Source: Pelargonium nanum (taxonomy: Eukaryota > Streptophyta > Magnoliopsida > Geraniales > Geraniaceae). Taken from it: DNA of 29,035 nucleotides. The notes beneath the pieces were generated by a model. It was not told where the DNA came from and searched no databases. It was given only the letters and a program-made list of their open reading frames with translations. The position numbers and the translations under genes are program-made. Positions 22,109 to 29,035 of this stretch are shown one piece after another. How positions within the stretch are numbered: position 1 is the first letter of the stretch; each line of letters begins with the position of its first letter. The stretch is from positions 1 through 29,035 of the forward strand of contig JAYMTF010000863.1 in the NCBI GenBank assembly GCA_036897485.1, read 5' to 3'.

Positions 22109-23746
22109 CTACCTCATGACCTTGAGGTAGCAAATAAATCTCTCTCTTCCTCTATTCATTGATTCGTCTGAAAAATCAATCAAACTTGTGGAGTTACATC
22201 CACCATCGGTTGCATCGTCATCAACAGAGTCTTTGACGAAGTCGTCCGAGAAGTCCTCGGAGTCTAATTCTAAAAAGAACTCGTCGTCTTCGTAGTCTTC
22301 GTCGTCTTCGTAGTCCTCATCATCAAAAGATTGATAGAACTGCAAAACTTTTGGATGTGCCATAATCTTAGATGGATCAAAACCCGATAAATAAAGACCA
22401 TCCAAGCTTCTCACTCGTGAAAGTGCTACATACACCATACCATAGCCAAAAGCTCTGGAGAGATCAGCGTGAAGCTTGTCAAGAGTCACTCCCTGGCATT
22501 TATGAATGCTTAAAGCCCATGCCAACACAAGAGGTACTTGCTTTCTTTGTGCAAGAATCGTATCTCCCTCCTTCACGTACCATAGTTCTGGTTTGATCAC
22601 CATTTCCCGCCCAGAATCAAATTTCACTACTGGAAGCTCTGATTTATCACATATATCAGCAATATGGATGTCATTGAGGTCAGGACATAGCTTAGGGTTA
22701 GCGAAACCTATGATTGTACCAGTTGCACCATTCACCAATTGCTTGAAAGGATTCAAGTTCTTGACCAACATCACTCTTGCACCTTCACAAAGCGTCAGCT
22801 CTTCGGGTGCACTCCCTAGATTAAGCTGCCTCTTCCAAACATCATTTTCACCACTATCAGCGGCTTTATAAGTAACAAGTTCCTTACCCTCTGAAAGGAC
22901 TTTCATTTGCTCGTCGTTCACTTTCTTCACGTCTTCCTTCATCGGGTAGAGCTGTACTACCGAGGGATCGGGCTTGGCGTCTGAGCAGCATTCTTGTAGT
23001 AGCTCTAAATCTTCAGGATCATTCTCTCCTCTCCGTATGCCTTGAAGCAATTTGATGAGTCGAAGGTCTTTTTGTCGGAAAACCTCAGTAAGTTCAAACT
23101 TCAAGTCAAAGCTTGAATCCCAACAATCAGCTTCGAACGCGAACTGTTTCCAGTATGACCTCCGACCCCGAGACCTATCAATAATGGGTGGCAACTGAAA
23201 AAAATCCCCGCTCACAACGAGCTGTATACCTCCCCAAACCTCATCAACACCCCTTATTTTTCTAGCTACGAATTCAAGATTATCAAACAAGTGAGCATCA
23301 ACCATGCTAATCTCATCTATAACCAATGCCTTAACTTTATTCCACCTCCCACGAGATTTCCTATCAGAATGGACCCTAGCCAGCACATCTTCAGGATCAG
23401 TTTCCTGTCCAATGCCAGCAAAGGAATGAAGAGTTTGTCCCCTAAGAGCACAAGCAGCAACACCCGTAGCTGCAGTGACAAAAACCTTAGACCGACCATG
23501 AACCTTTTTTAACTCCTTGATGATCTCTTCTAGCAAAAGGGTTTTACCAGTACCGCCCGAACCAGTGATGAACACAGACATACCACGTTGAACTTCACAT
23601 ATAATATCTTTCTGTTCATCAGTCCAATTGATTTTGGGTTTGGACTTGCGAGAATATTTGGGTTTTGTTGCGGCTTTTGCACTAAAGTTTCTAACTTGTG
23701 AAATTGTAATAGTAAAAAGCCTCTTGCCCATTATCGTCATCATCAT
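22109..23746 (-). CDS. PIF1: PIF1-like ATP-dependent DNA helicase, copy A (545 aa)
   Basis: Superfamily 1B 5'-to-3' DNA helicases of the PIF1 family act in telomere, replication-fork and mitochondrial DNA maintenance. Motifs in order, counted from the ATG at 23746: Walker A GSGGTGKT (62-69), motif Ia TAATGVAA, motif II VIDEIS, motif III GDFFQLPP (about 180-187), LTEVFRQKD, and the C-terminal IHKCQGVTLDKLH and VYVALSRVRSLDGLYLSGF. The first 35 residues have Arg, Ser and no acidic residues (ISQVRNFSAKAATKP), like a mitochondrial or plastid presequence. An upstream in-frame extension lacks an ATG and seems to be leader. Near the C-terminus an acidic EDDEDY repeat is inserted relative to B. It resembles stand-alone PIF1 rather than Helitron Rep-helicase, since no Rep domain is present. 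This is the only copy that looks fully intact. Confidence 0.9.
   Translation of the reverse strand: MMMTIMGKRLFTITISQVRNFSAKAATKPKYSRKSKPKINWTDEQKDIICEVQRGMSVFITGSGGTGKTLLLEEIIKELKKVHGRSKVFVTAATGVAACALRGQTLHSFAGIGQETDPEDVLARVHSDRKSRGRWNKVKALVIDEISMVDAHLFDNLEFVARKIRGVDEVWGGIQLVVSGDFFQLPPIIDRSRGRRSYWKQFAFEADCWDSSFDLKFELTEVFRQKDLRLIKLLQGIRRGENDPEDLELLQECCSDAKPDPSVVQLYPMKEDVKKVNDEQMKVLSEGKELVTYKAADSGENDVWKRQLNLGSAPEELTLCEGARVMLVKNLNPFKQLVNGATGTIIGFANPKLCPDLNDIHIADICDKSELPVVKFDSGREMVIKPELWYVKEGDTILAQRKQVPLVLAWALSIHKCQGVTLDKLHADLSRAFGYGMVYVALSRVRSLDGLYLSGFDPSKIMAHPKVLQFYQSFDDEDYEDDEDYEDDEFFLELDSEDFSDDFVKDSVDDDATDGGCNSTSLIDFSDESMNRGRERFICYLKVMR
22255..22325 (-). repeat. Acidic-codon repeat in the tail of PIF1 copy A
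   Basis: The 15-18-base motif built on CGTCGTCTTCGTAGTC recurs on the plus strand and encodes a run of EDDEDY-like acidic residues before the conserved tail. Copies B and C have only a short Glu run at this point, so the expansion is specific to A. Confidence 0.75.
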
Positions 23747-23815
23747 AGCCACTATATATTCACTTTCAAAGTTCTGAAAATCATCAAAAGTTTGATCCTT
23801 TTTAGGGTTCTTTAA

Positions 23816-23900
23816 CTGAAATGAGGGCAAATCTTAAGCAAAAAGAGCATAAATTCACAAGTAGAGGACAAGAAGGATCAAAATTAAACAGCTTTCTTAC
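23816..23900 (-). other. 5' UTR intron of PIF1 copy A
   Basis: On the minus strand a donor CCATTTG/GTAAGA and an acceptor CCTCATTTCAG enclose 85 bases. The equivalent sites are kept beside copy C (27596-27674) although the intron interiors differ. Conservation of both sites in the duplicate supports a real leader intron. Confidence 0.5.
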
Positions 23901-24009
23901 CAAATGGAAATGGGTGTGAGAGCTTTCACTCTGCAGAAGCAAAAATCTCCATGGCTCTTCTTGTTGTTGATTGTGTCTGGCAGCTTATTAAATTTCAGGG
24001 TTTATTTTC

Positions 24010-24028
24010 AAAAAAAAAAAAAAAAAAA
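24010..24028 (+). repeat. Homopolymer of 19 A
   Basis: A 19-base A run is flanked on both sides by similar TCAGGGTTTA sequences (about 23995 and 24029). This could be replication slippage inside a short direct repeat, or the poly(A) end of a small retroposed insertion in the PIF1 copy A upstream region. Confidence 0.7.
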
Positions 24029-24117
24029 TCAGGGTTTAATGGGTTTAGGATTTTCCTCTGCCCCATTTCTTTTCGGGTCTGACCCGACCCGAAATTGTTT
24101 AGTTTGGATTCCTACTC

Positions 24118-24143
24118 AGCCCATGCTCAGAAGCTCAGGCCCA
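24118..24143 (-). promoter_or_regulatory. Site II pair in the PIF1 copy A promoter
   Basis: On the minus strand TGGGCT (24118-24123) and TGGGCC (24138-24143) fit the plant site II element TGGGCY, bound by TCP factors and common before genes for replication and organelle proteins. The upstream region of copy C also carries site II motifs, and both leaders carry a telo-box-like AACCCTAA just after the leader intron. Confidence 0.4.
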
Positions 24144-24239
24144 AATTCCAACAGCTCAACCCCCTTATGCCTTATTTGAGATCCAAGAGAAAATCCTATG
24201 GCTTAGTTCACTTTTCTCTAGCTTGTTCAAATTTACAGG

Positions 24240-24566
24240 GAGACTATGTGGGTATTGTTATTATCAATTCTCATCAATTACATTTTCAAGGACACATTAC
24301 AGTCCCATCCCATGCCATTTTGGAGGCTAGAATTATAAACATGAAGCTCTCTGTTTACTTTAACAATATGACAGAATCAAAATGGTTTCTTGCTGAGTCC
24401 AAAGCTGAGAAATGAAACACATTACAATACAATAATGAACATATTCATGTTCACTTGAGACTTTGATGCACCATAATTTTTTCCCATTGAAGCTTTAAAG
24501 AGACCACATTTACATAAAAGACAGCTACATAACTAGTATGAAGCTAGTTGATGACTGCAGCATCTT
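24240..24566. repeat. Duplicated 3' flank of PIF1 copy B
   Basis: From about 24315 this spacer matches 21668-21900 beside copy A in order: GCCATTTTGGAGGCTAG, AACATGAAGCTCTCT, AAAGCTGAGAAATGAAA, ACATATTCATG, CATTGAAGCTTTA and ACTAGTATG. The repeat unit therefore included non-coding 3' sequence as well as the gene. No gene lies here. Confidence 0.7.
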
Positions 24567-26288
24567 CTACCTCATCACCTTGAGGAAGCAAACAAATATC
24601 CCTCTTCCTCTATTGCTTGATTTGTCCGAAGAATCAATCAAGTTTGTGGAGTTACATCTACCATTGGCTTCTTCTTCTTCCGCCTTATCATATTGGTCAA
24701 CGGCAAAAGATTGATAGAACTGCTGAACTTTTGGATGTGCCATAATCTTTGAAGGATCAAAACCAGATAAATAAAGGCCATCCAAGCTTCTCACCCGTGA
24801 AAGTGCTACATACACCATTCCATAGCCAAAAGCTCCGGAGAGATCAGTGTGAAGCTTGTCAAGAGTCGCTCCCTGGCACTTGTGAACGCTTATAGCCCAA
24901 GCCAATATCAGAGGTACCTGCTTTCGCTGAGCAACAACCGAATCTCCCTCCTTCACGTACCATAGTTCTGGTTTGACTACCAATTCCTGCCCTGAATCAA
25001 ATCTCACTACTGGAAACACTGATTTATCACATATATCACCAGTATCAATGTCCTTAAGGTCAGGGCATTGCTCAGGTTTTACGAAACCTGAGACTGTTCC
25101 AGTTGCACCCTTCACCAGTTGTTTAAAAGGATTCATGTTCTTGGTCAACATCACTCTAGCACCTTCACATAGTGTCACCTTTTTGGGCACACTCGTGTAC
25201 TTAAGCTGCCTCTTCCAAACATCATTTTTGCAACTATCAGCAGCTCGATAAGTGAAAAGTTCCTTCTTTTCCTCAGCAAGGACTCTCATTAGCTCGTCAT
25301 TCACTTTCGTCACATCTTTGTTCCTCGGATAGAGCTGTACTACTGAGGAATCGAGCTTTGCCTCCGAGCAGGATTCTTGTAGTAACTCCAAATCTTCAGG
25401 AACATTCTCGCCTCTCCTTATGCTTTCAAGCAATTTGATGAGCCGAGGGTCTTTTTGTCGAAAAACCTTTGAAAGTTGAAACTTCAAGTCAAAGCTTGAA
25501 TCCCAACAATCAGCTTCGAATGCAAACTCTTTCCCTGATGACTTAAAAGTAATGGGTGGCAACTGGAAAAAATCCCCACTCACAACAAGCTGTATTCCAC
25601 CCCAAACCTTATCAACTTGTCGTATTTTTCTAGCAATGAATTCAAGATCCTCAAACAAGCGAGCATCAACCATGCTAATCTCATCTATAATCAATGCCTC
25701 AACTTTATTCCACCTCCTAAGAGACCACTCATCAGAACAAACCCTAGACAGCCTTGCTTCAAGGCCAATTAAATTTCCAACACCAGCAAAGGAGTGAAGA
25801 GTTTGTCCCCTAAGAGCACAAGCAGCAACACGAGTGGCTGCAGTGACAAAAACCTTAGACGGACCATGAACCATTTTCAACTCCTTGATGATCTGATCTA
25901 GCAAAAGGGTTTTACCAGTACCACCAGAGCCAGTGATGAACACAGACCGACCAAGTTTAACTTCAGCTATAATATTTTTCTGTTCATCAGTCCAATTCAT
26001 TTTGTGAGGATATTTGGGTTTTGTGGAGTTACATCCACCATCAGCTTCTTCTTCTTCTACCTTGTCATCTTGCTCATCGGCAAAAGATTGATAGAACTGC
26101 AAAACTTTTGGATGTGCCATAATCTTCGAAGGATCAAAACCAGATAAATAAAGGCCATCCAAGCTTATCACCCGTGAAAGTGCTACATAAACCATTCCAT
26201 AGCCAAAAGCTCTGGAGAGATCGACGTGAAGCTTGTCAAGAGTCTTTCCCTGGCATTTGTGAATGCTTAAAGCCCATGCCAATAACAT
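24567..26288 (-). CDS. PIF1-like helicase, copy B, fused behind the C-terminus of copy C (573-aa frame)
   Basis: The frame opens with the last conserved helicase block of copy C (LAWALSIHKCQGKTL to FYQSF and GGCNST). It then runs straight into the helicase domain of copy B (KPKY, NWTDEQKN, GSGGTGKT, IDEIS, GDFFQLPP, IHKCQGATL, VYVALSRVRSLDG), ending FLKVMR. Copy B has no leader peptide and no promoter of its own. The ATG at 26288 is simply the first Met after an in-frame TGA at 26301-26303, so it is not a natural start. The fusion point is at 26021-26024. Motif Ia reads TRVAA where the other copies have TGVAA. It would be expressed only by internal initiation, read-through or an unseen promoter, so it is probably a pseudogene although its helicase domain is otherwise intact. 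Confidence 0.6.
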   Translation of the reverse strand: MLLAWALSIHKCQGKTLDKLHVDLSRAFGYGMVYVALSRVISLDGLYLSGFDPSKIMAHPKVLQFYQSFADEQDDKVEEEEADGGCNSTKPKYPHKMNWTDEQKNIIAEVKLGRSVFITGSGGTGKTLLLDQIIKELKMVHGPSKVFVTAATRVAACALRGQTLHSFAGVGNLIGLEARLSRVCSDEWSLRRWNKVEALIIDEISMVDARLFEDLEFIARKIRQVDKVWGGIQLVVSGDFFQLPPITFKSSGKEFAFEADCWDSSFDLKFQLSKVFRQKDPRLIKLLESIRRGENVPEDLELLQESCSEAKLDSSVVQLYPRNKDVTKVNDELMRVLAEEKKELFTYRAADSCKNDVWKRQLKYTSVPKKVTLCEGARVMLTKNMNPFKQLVKGATGTVSGFVKPEQCPDLKDIDTGDICDKSVFPVVRFDSGQELVVKPELWYVKEGDSVVAQRKQVPLILAWAISVHKCQGATLDKLHTDLSGAFGYGMVYVALSRVRSLDGLYLSGFDPSKIMAHPKVQQFYQSFAVDQYDKAEEEEANGRCNSTNLIDSSDKSSNRGRGIFVCFLKVMR

Positions 26289-26300
26289 AGGTACCTGCTT

Positions 26301-27518
26301 TCATTGTGCAACAACCGAATCTCCCTCCTTTATATACCATAGTTCTGGTTTGATCACCATTTCCCGCCCAAAATCAAATCTCACTACTGGAAGCTCTGAT
26401 TTATCACATATATCAGCAATATTGCCGTCCTCAAGGTCAGGACATAGCTTAGGGTGTGCAAAACCTATGACTGTACCAGTCACACCATTCACCAGTTTTT
26501 TAAAAGTATTTAAGTTCTTGGTCAACATCACTCTCGCACCTTCACATAGAGTCAGCTTTTCAGGTGCACTCCCGTGATTGAGCTGCCTCTTCCAGGAATC
26601 ATTTTTGCCACTATCAGCGGCTCTATAAGTAACAAGTTCCTTTCCCCTTGCAAGAACTCTCATTTGCTCGTTGTTCACTTTTTCCACGTCTCCCTTCCTC
26701 GGGTAGAGCTGTACAACTGAAGAATTGGGCTTGGTCTCCGAGCAAGATTGTTCTAGCAACTCTAAACCGTTAGGATCATTCTCTCCTCTCCTTATGCCTT
26801 CAAGCAATTTGATGAGTCGGGGGTCTTTTTGTCGAAAAACTTCAGTGAGTTGAAACTTCAAGTCAAAGCTTGAATCCCAACAATCAGCTTCAAACGCAAA
26901 CTCTTTCCCAGAGGACAAGTGAGACTTATCAATAACGGGTGGCAACTGAAAAAAATCCCCGCTCACAATGAGCTGTATTCCTCCCCAAACCTTATCAACA
27001 TCCCGTGTTTTTCTAGCTACGAACTCAAGATCCTCAAACAAGTGAGCATTAACCATGCTAATTTCATCTATAACCAATGCCCCAACTTTGTTCCACCTCC
27101 TAAGAGTCCGCTTATTAGAGCAAACCCTAGCCAGCATTGCTTCGCCACCAATTTCATTTCCAACGCCAGCGAAGGAATGAAGAGTTAGTCCCCAAAGAGA
27201 ACTAGCAGCAACACCAGTGGCCGCAGTGACAAAAACCCGGTACCGACCGTGAACCTTTTTCAACTCCTTGATGGTTTCAAGAAGCAAACGGGTTTTGCCA
27301 GTACCACCAGAGCCAGTGATGAACATGGACCGACCTAATTTAACTTCAGATAATATAATTTTCTGTTCATCAGTCCAGTTGATTTTGGTTTTGGACTTGC
27401 GAGGGACTTTGGTTTTGGACTTGCGAGGAACTTTGGTTTTTGTGGAGGCTTTGGTTCCAAAGTTTCTAACTTGTGCAATAGCAATGGAATAAAAACTCAA
27501 ACCCATTATCGTCATCAT
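26301..27518 (-). pseudogene. PIF1-like helicase, copy C, interrupted before the last helicase motifs (405 aa)
   Basis: From the ATG at 27518 (MMTIMG) it has the leader (IAQVRNFGTKAST), NWTDEQK, GSGGTGKT, IDEIS, GDFFQLPP and LTEVFRQKD. It stops at a TGA where A has AGA and B has CGA, in the context VVAQ-stop-KQVP. Reading resumes in the same frame and carries on through copy B without another stop to 24567, 984 codons in all. The truncated product lacks the IHKCQG and ALSRV motifs needed for a complete helicase. In motif Ia the RGQTLHSF of A and B is WGLTLHSF. The promoter and 5' UTR intron are kept, so it may still be transcribed. Confidence 0.75.
27384..27431 (-). repeat. 24-bp tandem duplication in the leader of PIF1 copy C
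   Basis: A 24-base unit beginning TTTGGTTTTGGACTTGCGAG is present twice (27384 and 27408) and encodes a doubled KTKVPRKS between the leader peptide and the helicase domain. Copy A has a single equivalent (KPKYSRKS). Confidence 0.8.
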
Positions 27519-27576
27519 CACAGACACTATGTACACAGTTTCAAAATTTTGAAAATCATCAAAAGTTTGAGCCTTT

Positions 27577-27954
27577 TTAGGGTTTCTGTACAGAACTGAT
27601 AATAAAAAACACACACAAACTCACAAGTAGAAGAAAAGAAGAATCAAAATAGAAGTATAGAACAGCTTGGTTACCTAATGGAAATGGGTGAGAGAGCATT
27701 CAAGCTGCGTTGTTCTTCTTTTTTTCTTTGTGATTGTGATCATCAATGGAAGCTTCAGATATTCAGGTGATTCTACAGGGAGCCATGATTTTGGCAAGTG
27801 TAGGGGTTTATGGGAGGATTCTTCAGATATTCAGGTCTTACCCGACCCGGATGTGTTTTGTTTGGGCTCTCAGCTTTTTCATCTGCATGTTTTGGGTTTG
27901 GGTTTGAATCCTGAAATTTTTAGCCCAAAGTGGGTTAATTCGAAGTTTTGGGCC
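27577..27954 (-). promoter_or_regulatory. Leader intron, telo-box and site II motifs of PIF1 copy C
   Basis: Reading toward the gene on the minus strand, site II motifs lie at 27949-27954 (plus-strand TGGGCC), 27922-27927 (minus-strand TGGGCT) and 27863-27868 (plus-strand TGGGCT). Then comes a leader intron at 27596-27674 (donor GTAACC, acceptor TATCAG), then the telo-box AAACCCTAA at 27577-27585. The block CACCCATTTCCATT before the donor is nearly identical to copy A. A 16-base direct repeat CTTCAGATATTCAGGT occurs at about 27754 and 27822. Confidence 0.4.
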
Positions 27955-28692
27955 TCTAAAACATGGACACAAGATTAATTAGTTGTGTTGCGATATGAAC
28001 GACATATCCAACATGCACATTTAAGAGTATAATTATAAACTATTTTTAATAATGTGTTAAACGTGTTGATTCTATCGTGCAGAATGTGTTGGGTTGTATG
28101 TGTCAACAGTGTCGTGTCATGTCAACACGGTCCATTTAGTTATCGTGCTAAACTTCTCGTGTTCGTATTGAATCGAGCAACACACAAATAATTTTCAATT
28201 GATAACTCTAGTTCAAACTAATAAAAACGAAACACATCATTCATTAAATATGGCACGTAATTACGGATTTCATGTTAGACCTTCTCACCTCAAACCCAAA
28301 TAAATTAACTTGACTCGAAATCTAATTGCGGCTCTAACTTATACTCACTTTTAATGTCAATGGATTATTAAAGTGCATGTAGCACTTGAATATGCTTGCA
28401 GCAGAATATATATTGAATTAAACTAATGGATATATTGGTCTAATAATTATGGATCTCAATTGCCTTCTGCAAGTATTTGATGCTACCGAGGTTTAAACTA
28501 AAAAGATCTCGCTAATGATAACATTGGCAAAGGCAAATTAAGGATCACCATTTTCATCATTATGGCTTTTGCCTTTTTTTGGTGTGTGGAACTTGAAATC
28601 ATATGTAAAGATCTTAATTATAATTAGTAGTATGATACAAACAACAGAGAATAGGAGCTCATTGAAGATTTTAGAACAAAAACAGAAAATGT

Positions 28693-28717
28693 TATATATA
28701 TATATATATATATATAT
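28693..28717. repeat. (TA)n microsatellite
   Basis: An uninterrupted alternating TA run of 25 bases in intergenic DNA, likely variable in length. Confidence 0.9.
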
Positions 28718-28914
28718 TTAAATTCAAAGGTTAAAGAAAAATATATTTGCAAGTATTAAAGAACATGTATTGATGCATTGAAGTAAAATAATACATTTAA
28801 ATACTGCTCATTTTTCATAGTATAATTACTTCTTTTTCTAATAAATGTGTTTGAAATACAAAACTAATTTGTTTACTCACTTAACTATACAGCAAAAAGG
28901 AAAAAAAGATCCTC

Positions 28915-29035
28915 ACATACTTGTACGCTCTCCAACCCTAGGCAGGCACTCTCTAACCCTAGGCGGCGGCAGCTCCTTGGCGGTCGGGCCCCTTGGCGGC
29001 GGCTAGGATTATCGTATTGGAGTGGTCGTGTCACT
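28915..29035. other. GC-rich segment cut by the window end
   Basis: After AT-rich DNA the last 120 bases become GC-rich. They carry two CCCTAGGC motifs (about 28936 and 28956) and repeated CTTGGCGG (about 28976 and 28992). It may be the edge of a gene's 5' end or of a transposable element continuing outside. The frames are too short to judge. Confidence 0.35.

Larger units (their letters stand above)
27960..29035. other. Intergenic region to the window end
   Basis: I see no gene here. About 28040-28330 resembles a dispersed plant repeat, with alternating GTGTCGTGTCATGTCAACACGG and TCGTGTTCGTATTGAATCG motifs. A pure TA run lies at 28693-28717. From about 28915 base composition shifts sharply toward GC (separate entry). 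Confidence 0.5.

Noticed and set aside
23747-23830. Longer N-terminus for PIF1 copy A beginning at 23830
   Set aside because: The codon at 23830 is TTG, not ATG. The 28-codon extension follows directly after a splice acceptor and, although similar in copy C, has no ATG shared by both copies before MMTIMG.
22109-27614. Helitron transposon carrying the PIF1-type helicases
   Set aside because: No Rep (HUH) domain is encoded. The proteins are stand-alone length with organelle-type leaders, and the C-terminal motif is the IHKCQG...ALSRVRSLDGLYLSGF form rather than the INKSQGQT form usual in Helitron proteins. The flanks repeat as gene-plus-UTR units, not as a transposon.
1-29035. LTR retrotransposons, tRNA or rRNA genes
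   Set aside because: I saw no paired long terminal repeats, reverse transcriptase or integrase motifs, and no cloverleaf-like or rRNA-like stretch. A systematic search was not possible by eye.

Overview
The window is nuclear DNA of a flowering plant. Genes are split by short GT-AG introns with AT-rich intergenic DNA between them, and three of the proteins are classic plant nuclear-encoded types: a plastid FMN hydrolase, the plastid lipid importer ATPase TGD3, and cytosolic 5-oxoprolinase. The style of the repeats suggests a eudicot, possibly Rosaceae, but that placement is an impression only.

Layout: 1-2100 is intergenic, with two fold-back repeats and a possible remnant of a papain-like protease. 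2571-6786 (+) is a nine-exon gene for an uncharacterised 638-residue membrane protein. 7823-11014 (-) is a seven-exon FHY1 gene (chloroplast FMN phosphatase, 250 residues). 11015-12762 is intergenic, with a dispersed repeat and a pentatricopeptide-like scrap. 12763-16079 (+) is a ten-exon TGD3 gene (ABC ATPase, 347 residues). 17428-21225 (+) is an intronless OXP1 coding region (1265 residues) preceded by a 5' UTR intron. 22020-27960 (-) is a tandem array of PIF1-like DNA helicase genes. 27960 to the end is intergenic and finishes in an abruptly GC-rich stretch.

The most unusual part is the PIF1 array. Copy A (22109-23746) looks whole, with a probable organelle-targeting leader and all helicase motifs. 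Copies C and B (27518 down to 24567) form one continuous reading frame in which two helicases are fused head to tail. The join lies in an ACAA microhomology between the tail of one gene and the leader of the next. The double frame is interrupted by a single TGA, which best fits a CGA-to-TGA change. A short decayed tail of a fourth copy sits just downstream of A. Shared 3' flanks, shared 5' UTR introns and shared promoter motifs show that the repeat unit was a whole gene.

The single-copy genes are unrelated housekeeping functions and do not form a pathway cluster. FHY1 and TGD3 both act in the plastid; OXP1 acts in cytosolic glutathione turnover. All exon boundaries given were derived by hand from splice sites, reading-frame phase and protein continuity. 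No alignment or transcript data were available.
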